NCBI RefSeq assembly: GCF_013385635.1
Contig: NZ_JACAPR010000023.1
Span: forward strand, 1-64,000
Source of the DNA: Pseudomonas gingeri
GTDB lineage: Bacteria; Pseudomonadota; Gammaproteobacteria; Pseudomonadales; Pseudomonadaceae
Direction of reading: 5' to 3'
Length of the DNA stretch: 64,000 nt
Shown here: positions 1 to 7,802 of the stretch, one piece after another
Position numbering within the stretch: position 1 is the stretch's first letter
Layout: every line of letters starts with the position of its first letter
The notes under the pieces: model-generated
Told to the model about the DNA's origin: nothing
The model's input: the letters and a program-made list of their open reading frames with translations, nothing else
Databases searched by the model: none
Position numbers and translations under genes: made by a program

Positions 1-90
1 CAGTTCAAGCCAGCTCCTACAAGGTCCCCGGCTGGACCATAGTCCGGGGTGAGTCCCCATCCTGTGGGAGCCGGCTTGCTGGCGAAAGCG
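1..90. repeat. REP-like half elements at the window edge
   Basis: Two degenerate copies of the REP palindrome arm used elsewhere in the window are visible. One lies on the minus strand at about 7-22 and one on the plus strand at about 63-85 (GGAGCCGGCTTGCTGGCGA). They face away from each other, unlike the usual convergent REPIN pair. The left one may belong to an element that continues outside the window. Confidence 0.5.
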
Positions 91-187
91 GTGGTGCGGT
101 TGGCATCACTCGCCCTTGAGCTCAGCCGTTGATCTGGGATAGGCTATCCGTAAATTCATCCTATGATTGGATGTTAAGGCGAATTCC

Positions 188-847
188 ATGTCTTCCAGCA
201 TTCCCCTGATCAAGCGTTCCCTGGTCGACCAGGCTCTGGAGCAGTTGCGCGAGCGTATTACCCTTGGTACCTGGACCGTTGGCGAACGTTTGCCGACCGA
301 GCCGGAGTTGGCTGCCGAGCTGGGTATCAGCCGCAACACCATGCGCGAAGCCATGCGCGTACTGGCGTTTTCCGGATTGATCGAGATTCGCCAGGGTGAT
401 GGCAGCTATCTGCGGGCGACCACCGATCCGTTGGCGACCATGCAGGCGCTGTCGCGTTGCTCCCTGGATCAGGCCCGCGAGACTCGGCACAGTTTTGAAG
501 TCGAGGCCGTTGGCCTGGCGGCCCTGCGCCGCACCGACGAGGATCTCAAAGGCTTGCGCGAAGCCTTGGCGACCAGTGGTGATCACTACCATGGCGACCT
601 CGACAGCTATATCGCCTGCGACCTGGTGTTTCACCAGCGCCTGATCGACGCCGCGCACAATCCCATGCTCAGCGAGCTGTACCGCTACTTTTCCAGCGTG
701 ATTGCCGGTGCCCTGCATCAGACGCTGGACATCACGCCTCGCCGCCAGTCGGTGTTCGATCTGCATATCGCCTTGCTCGACGCGGTCGAGCAGCGCGACC
801 CGGAACGCGCCAAGGCCCTGTGCCGGACCTTGATCAATGAACCTTGA
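188..847 (+). CDS. GntR/FadR-family transcriptional regulator (FCD domain)
   Basis: Cytoplasmic one-component regulator. Residues about 8-70 form a GntR winged helix (LPTEPELAAELGISRNTMREA). The rest is a helical FCD ligand-binding domain with the family pattern around DLVFHQRLIDAAHNPML. I chose the ATG at 188 (MSSSIPLIKRS); an in-frame ATG at 167 would add seven residues. The gene ends at or inside the start region of the following MFS transporter, so the two are probably co-transcribed and the regulator may control that transporter. The effector is unknown; FCD proteins usually bind small organic acids. Confidence 0.88.
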   Translation: MSSSIPLIKRSLVDQALEQLRERITLGTWTVGERLPTEPELAAELGISRNTMREAMRVLAFSGLIEIRQGDGSYLRATTDPLATMQALSRCSLDQARETRHSFEVEAVGLAALRRTDEDLKGLREALATSGDHYHGDLDSYIACDLVFHQRLIDAAHNPMLSELYRYFSSVIAGALHQTLDITPRRQSVFDLHIALLDAVEQRDPERAKALCRTLINEP

Positions 848-860
848 AGCCGAGAGCCCC

Positions 861-2150
861 ATGTCCCGTTCCGTTTCAGACAGCGGCGCCGACGCGCCCG
901 CCAAGCCGGTCGAACTCGACCAACTGTTGATTGACGCCGAGGCCGATGATGACGTCGTGCAGCAGAGTCATCCGGTGCTGCGGCGTCCCTGGCTGCTGCT
1001 ATTGGGGCTGGTGCTGGTGGCCCTCAACCTGCGTCCGGCGCTGTCGAGCATGGCGCCGATGCTCAGCGAGGTCTCCCGCAGCCTCGGTCTGTCGGCAGCC
1101 AAGGCTGGTTTGCTGACCACCTTGCCGGTGCTCTGTCTTGGCCTGTTCGCCCCCTTGGCGCCCTTGCTGGCGCGACGATTTGGCAGCGAGCGCGTGGTGC
1201 TGGGCATTTTGCTGACGCTGGCAGGGGGGATGATCCTGCGCAGTTCTTTCGGGGAGTTCGGCTTGTTTGCCGGCAGCATCCTGGCAGGGGCCAGCATCGG
1301 GGTGATCGGTGTGCTGTTGCCGGGAATCGTCAAGCGCGACTTTGCCAGGCAGGCCGGGACCATGACCGGGGTCTACACCATGGCCCTGTGCCTGGGAGCG
1401 GCCATGGCGGCGGGGGCGACGGTGCCGCTGAGCCAGCACCTGGGTAACAGTTGGTCGCTGGGGCTGGGCTTCTGGGTAATCCCCGCGCTGGCGGCGGCGG
1501 TGTTCTGGTTGCCACAGGTCGGCAACAAGCACGGCGCCCACCAGGCGGCATACCGCGTGCGCGGCCTGTTACGCGATCCGCTGGCCTGGCAGGTGACGTT
1601 GTACATGGGGCTGCAATCGTCCCTGGCCTACATCGTCTTTGGCTGGTTGCCTTCGGTGCTGATCGGCCGCGGCCTGACGGCAACCCAGGCGGGGATCGTG
1701 TTGTCCGGTTCAATTCTCGTGCAACTAGCCAGTTCATTGGCCGCGCCCTGGCTGGCGACCCGTGGCAAGGACCAACGGCTGGCGATTCTGGTGGTCATGC
1801 TGCTGACGCTGGGAGGCCTGTTCGGTTGCCTGTATGCGCCGCTCGACGGGCTCTGGGGCTGGGCGATCCTGCTCGGACTGGGGCAGGGCGGCACTTTCAG
1901 CCTGGCGCTGACCCTGATTGTGCTGCGTTCGCGCGATGCTCATGTGGCGGCGAACCTGTCGAGCATGGCCCAGGGCATTGGTTACACCCTGGCCTCCATG
2001 GGGCCGTTCGCGGTCGGCCTGGTGCATGACCTCACCGGCGACTGGCAGGCGCTGGGCTGGATCTTCGGCGTGATCGGCCTTGGCGCCATCGTTGCGGGCC
2101 TTGGCGCCGGTCGGGCGCGCTATGTGCAGGTCGACAGCGAAAAACGCTGA
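861..2150 (+). CDS. MFS transporter, CynX/NimT family
   Basis: Inner-membrane major facilitator with about 12 hydrophobic segments after a polar N-terminal tail of about 45 residues. The first helix ends in LNLRPALSSMAPML, typical of CynX/NimT (cyanate/2-nitroimidazole) proteins. The substrate cannot be read from sequence. The start is uncertain: ATG 861 has GAGAG just upstream; ATG 837 would overlap the regulator gene by 11 bases and gives translational coupling. The length (429 or 437 aa) is normal for the family. Its regulator-like neighbour suggests ligand-controlled expression. Confidence 0.88.
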   Translation: MSRSVSDSGADAPAKPVELDQLLIDAEADDDVVQQSHPVLRRPWLLLLGLVLVALNLRPALSSMAPMLSEVSRSLGLSAAKAGLLTTLPVLCLGLFAPLAPLLARRFGSERVVLGILLTLAGGMILRSSFGEFGLFAGSILAGASIGVIGVLLPGIVKRDFARQAGTMTGVYTMALCLGAAMAAGATVPLSQHLGNSWSLGLGFWVIPALAAAVFWLPQVGNKHGAHQAAYRVRGLLRDPLAWQVTLYMGLQSSLAYIVFGWLPSVLIGRGLTATQAGIVLSGSILVQLASSLAAPWLATRGKDQRLAILVVMLLTLGGLFGCLYAPLDGLWGWAILLGLGQGGTFSLALTLIVLRSRDAHVAANLSSMAQGIGYTLASMGPFAVGLVHDLTGDWQALGWIFGVIGLGAIVAGLGAGRARYVQVDSEKR

Positions 2151-2252
2151 AGCACCTCGCACTCCCGGTATTCGGCCCGCGAATGCCGATAGTCAGGCGG
2201 GCATTTGCGGACTATCGTGCAGGCAATCTTTTGATCTGCACGGAGCCTGCCC

Positions 2253-2723
2253 ATGAGTGATGCCCACAGCGCGTTGATTACCGAGTTCTACAAGGCCTTC
2301 CAGCGGCTGGATGCCGAGGCGATGAGCGCCTGCTACACCGAAGATGTGCTGTTCAGCGATCCGGCGTTCGGCGAACTGCGTGGTCGTGATGCCGGTGATA
2401 TGTGGCGCATGCTGACCACCCGGGCCAAGGATTTCAGCCTGGTTTTCGACAATGTCCGCGCCGATGAACGTACCGGCGGCGCCCATTGGGTGGCGACTTA
2501 CCTGTTCAGCCAGACCGGCAATATCGTGGTCAACGATATCCAGGCCCGCTTCGTCTTCCGCGACGGCAAGATCTGCGAGCACCACGATCATTTCGACCTG
2601 TGGCGCTGGGCTCGCCAGGCCCTGGGAACCAAAGGCCTGCTGCTGGGCTGGACACCACTGGTGAAAAACGCCGTGCGTGCCCAGGCACTCAAGGGCTTGA
2701 AGGCATTCCAGGCGAACCGCTGA
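2253..2723 (+). CDS. SnoaL-like/NTF2-fold protein
   Basis: A 156-residue soluble protein of the NTF2-like superfamily. It opens with the typical helix (ITEFYKAFQRLDAEAMSACY), followed by alternating strands with the GAHWVATYLF and GKICEHHDHFDLWRW segments seen in SnoaL-like proteins. The fold is a cone-shaped pocket, but activity in this family ranges from isomerase to none, so no reaction is assigned. ATG 2253 has a GGAG seven bases upstream. It appears to be monocistronic. Confidence 0.8.
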   Translation: MSDAHSALITEFYKAFQRLDAEAMSACYTEDVLFSDPAFGELRGRDAGDMWRMLTTRAKDFSLVFDNVRADERTGGAHWVATYLFSQTGNIVVNDIQARFVFRDGKICEHHDHFDLWRWARQALGTKGLLLGWTPLVKNAVRAQALKGLKAFQANR

Positions 2724-2769
2724 GGTCTGCTAAGATTCCGGCCCCGTTGCCGCCAAGTCCTTTTGTCAC

Positions 2770-3099
2770 GTGAATACCTGCCAAGCGCCGATTGCCGCCA
2801 CCGAACCTGCCACACCGGCGACCAAGCCCTGGTTCGTCTATCTGGTCCGGGCGGCCAACGGCTCGCTGTATTGCGGCATCAGCGATGATCCGCAACGACG
2901 TTTTGCCTCGCACCAGAGTGGCAAGGGCGCGCGCTTCTTCCACTCGAGCCCGGCAGTGGCGCTGGTGTATGTCGAGGCGTGCAACGACAAGGGCGAGGCC
3001 CTGCGTCAGGAGCGCCTGATCAAGAAACTGCGCAAGAGTGCGAAGGAAAACCTGGCGGCGGGTTTCAGTCTGGAAGATTTTTCGGCCAGCCGAAAATGA
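2770..3099 (+). CDS. GIY-YIG nuclease family protein (YhbQ-like)
   Basis: A 109-residue stand-alone GIY-YIG domain. The signature is FVYLVRAANGSLYCGISDD (the GIY and YIG positions read VYL and YCGI), followed by the conserved arginine (RRFASHQ) and glutamate (ALRQERLIKKL) of the fold. E. coli YhbQ and many bacteria carry such small proteins; their role is poorly known, perhaps repair-linked nicking. The start is GTG at 2770. A perfect GGGCGCC/GGCGCCC hairpin without a T tract lies at 3104-3121, just after the stop. Confidence 0.85.
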   Translation: MNTCQAPIAATEPATPATKPWFVYLVRAANGSLYCGISDDPQRRFASHQSGKGARFFHSSPAVALVYVEACNDKGEALRQERLIKKLRKSAKENLAAGFSLEDFSASRK

Positions 3100-3242
3100 C
3101 AAAGGGCGCCTTTCGGCGCCCCATCACAAACAGTCTGGCGTGTCATTGATATCGCTGATAACGCGACATCAGGCCACCTGGGTAGGCCGACCTCGATTTG
3201 CAGGCTAAGCTGCGGGCTCCTACCTGTCCGGCGGACTCCAGC

Positions 3243-4184
3243 ATGTCTGAGTTGATTCTTCACCATTACGCAACGTCTCCCTTTGCCGAAAAGGCCCGGC
3301 TGCTGCTGGGGTTCAAGGGGCTGTCCTGGCGTTCGGTGACGATCTCGCCGGTGATGCCCAAGCCCGACCTGACGGCATTGACCGGTGGCTACCGCAAGAC
3401 GCCAGTGTTACAGGCAGGCGCGGATATCTATTGCGACACGGCTCTGATCGCTCGTCGTCTAGAGCAGGAAAAGGCCTCGCCGACGCTGTTTCCCGAAGGG
3501 CGGGAAATGGTCGCGGCAACCTTCGCCACCTGGGCCGACTCGGTGGTGTTCAAGCACGCCGTGAGCCTGGTGTTCCAGCCGGAATCGGCGGCGGTGCGTT
3601 TTGCCCGCTTTTCCCCGGAGCAGCTCAAGGCCTTCATGGTCGATCGCGCCGGCCTGTTCAGTGGTGGTTCGGCCACACGGGTGCCCCTGGAAGAGGCCAG
3701 GCACCAGTGGCCGACTTTCATGACGCGCCTGGAGCAGCAGTTGCAGCGTGAGGAAGGCGATTTCCTGTTTGGCGAGCCGTCCATCGCCGATATCGCCATG
3801 GCTCACCCGCTGTGGTTCCTCAAGGCCACGCCGGTCACTTCACCACTGGTGGACGAATACCCCGCCGTATCGGCCTGGTTCGCCCGGGTGATGGCGTTCG
3901 GGCATGGAGCCTCGAATGTCATGAGCGCCGAGGAGGCGTTGCAGATCGCGCGTGATGCCACGCCAGCCGATCTCCCCGATGAGGTCTTCATCGATCCGAA
4001 CGGTTTCAAGGTCGGTCAACAGGTGGTGATTGCCGCGACGGATTACGGCGTCGATCCGGTGGCCGGCGAGTTGCTGTTCGCGGGTCGTGAGGAGCTGATC
4101 CTGCGACGTGAAGATGAACGCGCGGGTGTGGTGCATGTGCACTTTCCGCGCCTCGGCTTCAGGATCGAAGCGCTAAGGGATTGA
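3243..4184 (+). CDS. Glutathione S-transferase family protein
   Basis: A 313-residue protein with an N-terminal thioredoxin-like GST domain (ELILHHYATSPFAEKARLLL). The substrate-facing position that is serine or cysteine in many GSTs falls in ATSPFAEK. Next comes a helical GST_C domain (about residues 90-210, with FLFGEPSIADIAMAHPLWF). An extra C-terminal segment of about 90 residues looks like a small beta-rich domain. The long tail is unlike a classical 200-aa GST, so the enzymatic role is open. ATG 3243 was chosen because the GST fold begins there; an upstream in-frame start at 3198 adds 15 unlikely residues. Confidence 0.82.
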   Translation: MSELILHHYATSPFAEKARLLLGFKGLSWRSVTISPVMPKPDLTALTGGYRKTPVLQAGADIYCDTALIARRLEQEKASPTLFPEGREMVAATFATWADSVVFKHAVSLVFQPESAAVRFARFSPEQLKAFMVDRAGLFSGGSATRVPLEEARHQWPTFMTRLEQQLQREEGDFLFGEPSIADIAMAHPLWFLKATPVTSPLVDEYPAVSAWFARVMAFGHGASNVMSAEEALQIARDATPADLPDEVFIDPNGFKVGQQVVIAATDYGVDPVAGELLFAGREELILRREDERAGVVHVHFPRLGFRIEALRD

Positions 4185-4198
4185 AAACACCGTACCCC

Positions 4199-4282
4199 TG
4201 TAGGAGCCGGCTTGCCGGCGATGAGGCCAATGAGTCTCGCATCGATCTTGCGGCCGCCATCGCCGGCAAGCCGGCTCCCACA
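4199..4282. repeat. REPIN-type inverted pair (GCCGGCTTGCCGGCGAT class)
   Basis: Two convergent copies of a REP palindrome: TGTAGGAGCCGGCTTGCCGG at the left edge and its near-perfect inverse ending in CCGGCTCCCACA at the right edge. They are separated by about 30 bases. They lie between the convergent GST and glutaredoxin genes. Confidence 0.85.
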
Positions 4283-4302
4283 ATGGGAATACGTGCGGCT
4301 GG

Positions 4303-4653
4303 CTATTGCAGGGCGGCAATGATCGCTTCTGGCTGATACCCGCGAATCAGGGTGCCGTTGACGTCCAGTATCGGAATCCCCCCGCCCCCCAACGCTTCAT
4401 AGGCCTTGCGCGCCTCGGCGTTCTTCTCGATATCGAACTCCTTGTAGGGAATCCCCTTCTGGTCGAGAAAGCGCCGGGTCAGCTTGCAGTAGCCGCACCA
4501 GTCGGTGGCGTAGAGGGTGACCCGGGCCTTGGCCTGGGTCTGCTCGGAAACCACTGAACCGGGGTTGAACACCCGCTCGATCTTGCCCCAGTTCTGATAG
4601 ACCACGACCACCAGCAGGATCAGCAGGAACTTCTTCAGCATGCCATTGAGCAC
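4303..4653 (-). CDS. Membrane-anchored glutaredoxin-like protein
   Basis: A 116-residue protein. One N-terminal hydrophobic segment (about residues 7-20) acts as anchor or uncleaved signal, followed after a linker by a glutaredoxin domain with the redox motif CGYC, the cis-proline loop (GGIPIL) and the C-terminal helix. It probably reduces disulfides or glutathionylated thiols at the membrane; partners are unknown. GTG 4653 has AAGGA seven bases upstream; ATG 4641 (MLKKFL) is the alternative. It starts four bases after the yejK stop, so the two are likely one transcript. Confidence 0.8.
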   Translation of the reverse strand: MLNGMLKKFLLILLVVVVYQNWGKIERVFNPGSVVSEQTQAKARVTLYATDWCGYCKLTRRFLDQKGIPYKEFDIEKNAEARKAYEALGGGGIPILDVNGTLIRGYQPEAIIAALQ

Positions 4654-4656
4654 GGT

Positions 4657-5664
4657 TCAGTCCTTGCGGCGCTTGAGCTGATCGGTGAGCTGGGTCGGCA
4701 GGCCCTTGATGATCAGGGTCCCGGCTTCCTCGTCATATTCGATCTTCGAGCCCAGCAGGTGCGCTTCAAAGCTGATGGACAGCCCTTCGGCTCTACCTGT
4801 GAAACGGCGGAACTGGTTCAGGGTGCGTTTGTCAGCGGGGATTTCCGGCGACAGGCCATAGTCCTTGTTGCGGATATGTTCGTAGAACGCCCGTGGGCGG
4901 TCTTCGTCGATCAACCCGGACAGCTCTTCCAGGCCCATGGGTTCGCCCATCTTGGCCTGGCTGCTGGCGTAGTCCACCAGGGTCTTGGTTTTTTCGCGGG
5001 CATCGTCTTCGGGCAGGTCTTCGCTTTCGACGAAGTCACTGAAGGCCTTGAGCAGGGTACGGGTCTCGCCAGGGCCGTCGACACCTTCCTGGCAGCCGAT
5101 GAAGTCGCGGAAGTACTCCGAGACCTTCTTGCCGTTCTTGCCCTTGATAAAGGAAATGTACTGCTTGGACTGCTTGTTGTTCTGCCACTCGGAGATGTTG
5201 ATGCGTGCGGCCAGGTGCAACTGGGCCAGATCCAGATGACGGGAAGGGGTGACGTCCAGCTCGGCATTCACCGCCACGCCTTCGCTGTGGTGCAGCAGGG
5301 CGATCGCCAGGTAATCGGTCATGCCTTGCTGATAGTGGGCGAACAGGACATGGCCGCCGACCGAGAGGTTGGACTCTTCCATCAGCTTCTGCAGGTGTTC
5401 CACGGCCACGCGGCTGAACGCGGTAAAGTCCTTGCCGCCGTCCAGATACTCCTTCAGCCAGCCGCTGAAAGGATGCGCGCCGGACTCGGCGTGGAAAAAG
5501 CCCCAGGCCTTGCCCTGCTTGGCGTTATAGCTTTCATTGAGATCGGCCAGCATGTGCTCGATGGCCTGGGACTCGCTCAGTTCCGAGTCACGGGCGTGGA
5601 GCACGGCAGGCGTGCCATCGGGTTTCTTGTCGATCAGGTGGACGATACAGTGACGGATCGGCAT
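4657..5664 (-). CDS. yejK: Nucleoid-associated protein YejK (NdpA)
   Basis: A 335-residue protein matching YejK/NdpA in length and motifs: start MPIRHCIVHLIDKKPDG, the internal YISFIKGKNGKKVSEYFRDF, and the C-terminal RRFTGRAEGLSISFEAHLLG. It is a conserved spermidine-nucleoid protein of gamma-proteobacteria that binds DNA and has been linked to chromosome organisation. A gene for HU, another nucleoid protein, lies divergently 396 bases away. Confidence 0.93.
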   Translation of the reverse strand: MPIRHCIVHLIDKKPDGTPAVLHARDSELSESQAIEHMLADLNESYNAKQGKAWGFFHAESGAHPFSGWLKEYLDGGKDFTAFSRVAVEHLQKLMEESNLSVGGHVLFAHYQQGMTDYLAIALLHHSEGVAVNAELDVTPSRHLDLAQLHLAARINISEWQNNKQSKQYISFIKGKNGKKVSEYFRDFIGCQEGVDGPGETRTLLKAFSDFVESEDLPEDDAREKTKTLVDYASSQAKMGEPMGLEELSGLIDEDRPRAFYEHIRNKDYGLSPEIPADKRTLNQFRRFTGRAEGLSISFEAHLLGSKIEYDEEAGTLIIKGLPTQLTDQLKRRKD

Positions 5665-6060
5665 GGGTTTCTCGGCTGATTGTCAGGGGGAGGAGCGGCT
5701 CCCCGGAAAAGCTGCCAGTGTACCGTAGACGCGGATAGAATCAGCGTTTGCAGGGCCAAACTTGGCCGATCGGCGGTTTCTGGCAGTTTTTTTTCGAAAA
5801 CGAGCGCAAAAGCTGACCAAATGGCTAGGTAGAGGCGGATATTTCCCCGTCTCTGTGCTAGTTTTGCCCCCGTCTTGCGCACAGTAAGGGCGCAAAGCGT
5901 GCATTCAGCAGGTGTCAGGTCGAACCAAACCCCGTTTTTGCTATCTACATCCGCGATCCGTCGTGGTTTATCAGCGGGGTGTCAGGTCCAAAAGACTTGG
6001 CTCGACGGCTGACACTGCACTCTGCAATCCAAATGAATTTGATAGGGAAGGAACATCTCA
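5665..6060. other. Divergent intergenic region yejK/hupN
   Basis: This 396-base gap contains no convincing gene and should hold the divergent promoters of yejK and hupN. It is less GC-rich than its flanks. Two copies of GGTGTCAGGTC (5911-5921 and 5978-5988), each preceded by TCAGC, lie 67 bases apart in the hupN leader. GGGAAGGA at about 6042-6051 serves as ribosome binding site for hupN. No riboswitch or known small RNA was recognised. Confidence 0.6.
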
Positions 6061-6342
6061 ATGGCTCTGACTAAAGACCAACTGATCGCCGACATCGCTG
6101 AAGCTATCGACGCGCCGAAAACCACCGCTCGCGCTGCCCTGGACCAACTGGGCCAGATCGTTGCCGATCAACTGGAAAACGGCGGCGAAATCACTCTGCC
6201 AGGTATCGGCAAGCTGAAAGTGACCGAGCGTCCTGCCCGTACTGGCCGCAACCCTTCGACTGGCGCTGCCATCGAAATCGCTGCCAAGAAAGTTATCAAG
6301 CTCGTTGTGGCCAAAGGCCTGACTGACGCTGTTAACAAGTAA
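6061..6342 (+). CDS. hupN: HU family DNA-binding protein (HupN-type)
   Basis: A 93-residue histone-like HU subunit. It has an N-terminal helical dimerisation region (MALTKDQLIADIAEAID), the GEITLPGIGKLKV strand and the conserved DNA-bending arm RTGRNPSTGAAIEI with the intercalating proline. It bends DNA and supports replication, recombination and transcription. Pseudomonas has several HU-like genes (hupA, hupB, hupN); the position between yejK and rlmF/valS is what I remember for hupN, so the symbol is context-based. It has its own leader and a strong terminator, so it is monocistronic. Confidence 0.88.
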   Translation: MALTKDQLIADIAEAIDAPKTTARAALDQLGQIVADQLENGGEITLPGIGKLKVTERPARTGRNPSTGAAIEIAAKKVIKLVVAKGLTDAVNK

Positions 6343-6353
6343 GACGCAGTGTG

Positions 6354-6389
6354 ACCGTGCCGCGGAGCGATCCGGGCACGGTTTTTTTT
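6354..6389 (+). terminator. Rho-independent terminator of hupN
   Basis: Stem ACCGTGCC/GGCACGGT followed directly by eight T residues, 11 bases after the hupN stop. It faces the convergent rlmF gene. Confidence 0.92.
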
Positions 6390-6404
6390 CGCCTGGCAAA
6401 AGAC

Positions 6405-7433
6405 TCAGGCGCGGGCGGTACTCCAGTGCTGCTGGGCCCAGGCCTGTTGCTGGGCCTTGCTGTGGAACGTCCAGGCGACAAAACGGCTCTGCTTCTGCCC
6501 CTGGGACATTTCCACCACTCTGCTCTCCAGGGCGCCGGCCTTTTTCAGTGCCGCTTCGATGGCCGGCAGGTTCGAGGCCTTCGATACCAGGGTGCTGAAC
6601 CACAGGACCTGGGTCGACAACGGCGGGCTTTCGCTGATCAGTTGGGTCACGAACCGCGCTTCGCCCCCTTCACACCACAGTTCCGCCGCCTGGCCGCCGA
6701 AGTTCAGCACGGGCAGCTTGCGCTTGGGGTCGGCCTTGCCCAGGGCGCGCCATTTGCGCCGGCTGCCGCTCTGGGCTTCGTCCAGGGAAGCGTGAAACGG
6801 TGGGTTGCACAGGGTCAGGTCAAAACGCTCGGTGCTCTCCAGCAGGCCGCTGAGGATGTGCTTCGGATTGCCTTGCTGGCGCAGGCTGATGGCCTTGTTC
6901 AAGCCATTGGACTGGACGATTGCCTTGGCCGCGGCCAGCGCGGTCTTGTCGATGTCCGAGCCGAGAAACTGCCAGCGATAGTCGCTGTGGCCGATCAGCG
7001 GGTAGATGCAGTTGGCGCCGACGCCGATATCCAGCACGTGTACGGCCGCACCACGAGGAATGTTGCCCTCATTGCCTTCGGCCAGCAGGTCGGCGAGAAA
7101 GTGCACGTAGTCGGCACGTCCCGGCACTGGCGGGCAGAGGAAGTCGGCGGGAATGTCCCAGTGCTGGATACCGTGGAAGGCCTTGAGCAGTGCCCGGTTG
7201 AACACGCGCACGGCGGCCGGGTCGGCGAAGTCGATGCTTTCCTTGCCGTAGGGGTTGAGGATCACGAACTTGCCCAGTTCGGGGCAACCCTTGATCAACT
7301 GTGGGAAGTCATAGCGGCCCTGGTGCCGGTTACGCGGGTGCAGGCTGGCTTTTTCGCGCGGCTCGACGGCCTTGGCCGGGGTGGCGGGCTTGGGCTTCTT
7401 GCGTGGATTTTTGGGTTTGCTCGGGGCGTTCAT
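6405..7433 (-). CDS. rlmF: 23S rRNA (adenine(1618)-N6)-methyltransferase RlmF
   Basis: A 342-residue SAM-dependent methyltransferase. It has a lysine/proline-rich N-terminal tail, then HPRNRHQGRYDF, the SAM-binding motif HVLDIGVGANCIYPL, and the N6-adenine catalytic motif NPPF at 210-213. RlmF methylates A1618 of 23S rRNA. ATG 7433 (MNAPSKPK) was chosen because the family starts with this tail; the frame stays open upstream to 7697 through REP DNA, which is unlikely to be coding. The ribosome binding site is weak. Confidence 0.9.
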   Translation of the reverse strand: MNAPSKPKNPRKKPKPATPAKAVEPREKASLHPRNRHQGRYDFPQLIKGCPELGKFVILNPYGKESIDFADPAAVRVFNRALLKAFHGIQHWDIPADFLCPPVPGRADYVHFLADLLAEGNEGNIPRGAAVHVLDIGVGANCIYPLIGHSDYRWQFLGSDIDKTALAAAKAIVQSNGLNKAISLRQQGNPKHILSGLLESTERFDLTLCNPPFHASLDEAQSGSRRKWRALGKADPKRKLPVLNFGGQAAELWCEGGEARFVTQLISESPPLSTQVLWFSTLVSKASNLPAIEAALKKAGALESRVVEMSQGQKQSRFVAWTFHSKAQQQAWAQQHWSTARA

Positions 7434-7524
7434 GGGCAGGGTCGATTCGGATAGGGCTTCAAATGGTCGCCATTGTCCCATATTCACCAGCGCTGGCGCG
7501 CAGGGCTTTGTGGCGGACACGGTC

Positions 7525-7735
7525 CTGCAGGAGCCTGGCTTGCCAGCGATGAGGCCCTCAGGCCTTGCAGCGTCTATCCGGACGCCATCGCCGGCAAGCC
7601 AGGCTCCTACAGGATCGTGTATCACCGCAAAATTTCGGGGCTGCCACGGTCCATGTAGCCTGGCTTGCCAGCGATGGCGTCCGCGCGGGCACCGCAAGAT
7701 TCCCGGGCCTTATCGCCGGCAAGCCGGCTCCTACA
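7525..7735. repeat. Two REPIN-type inverted pairs in tandem
   Basis: Four arms of the GCC(T/G)GGCTTGCC(A/G)GCGAT family form two convergent pairs, 7525-7611 and 7654-7735. The third arm lacks the usual GGA after TGTA. With the flanks they make up the 369-base gap between rlmF and valS (7434-7802); beyond these and a terminator I see nothing coding there. Confidence 0.82.
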
Positions 7736-7755
7736 GGTGTGCAAGGTGCGGGCAT

Positions 7756-7784
7756 GAAAAAGGGAGACCCGAGGGCCTCCCTTT
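7756..7784 (-). terminator. Terminator downstream of valS
   Basis: Stem AAGGGAG/CTCCCTT with a short loop; on the minus strand it is followed by a T run. It lies about 20 bases beyond the valS stop. The other strand also shows a short T run, so it may work in both directions. Confidence 0.8.
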
Positions 7785-7802
7785 TGCAGTCAAGCCTCAG
7801 CC

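Noticed and set aside
5683..5904. Small minus-strand frames between yejK and hupN as genes
   Set aside because: They lie in the promoter region, have Arg/Ser/Pro-rich products with no family features and no good ribosome binding site.
7434..7697. N-terminal extension of rlmF into the intergenic region
   Set aside because: The frame stays open only because it runs through REP palindromes; the family start is at 7433.
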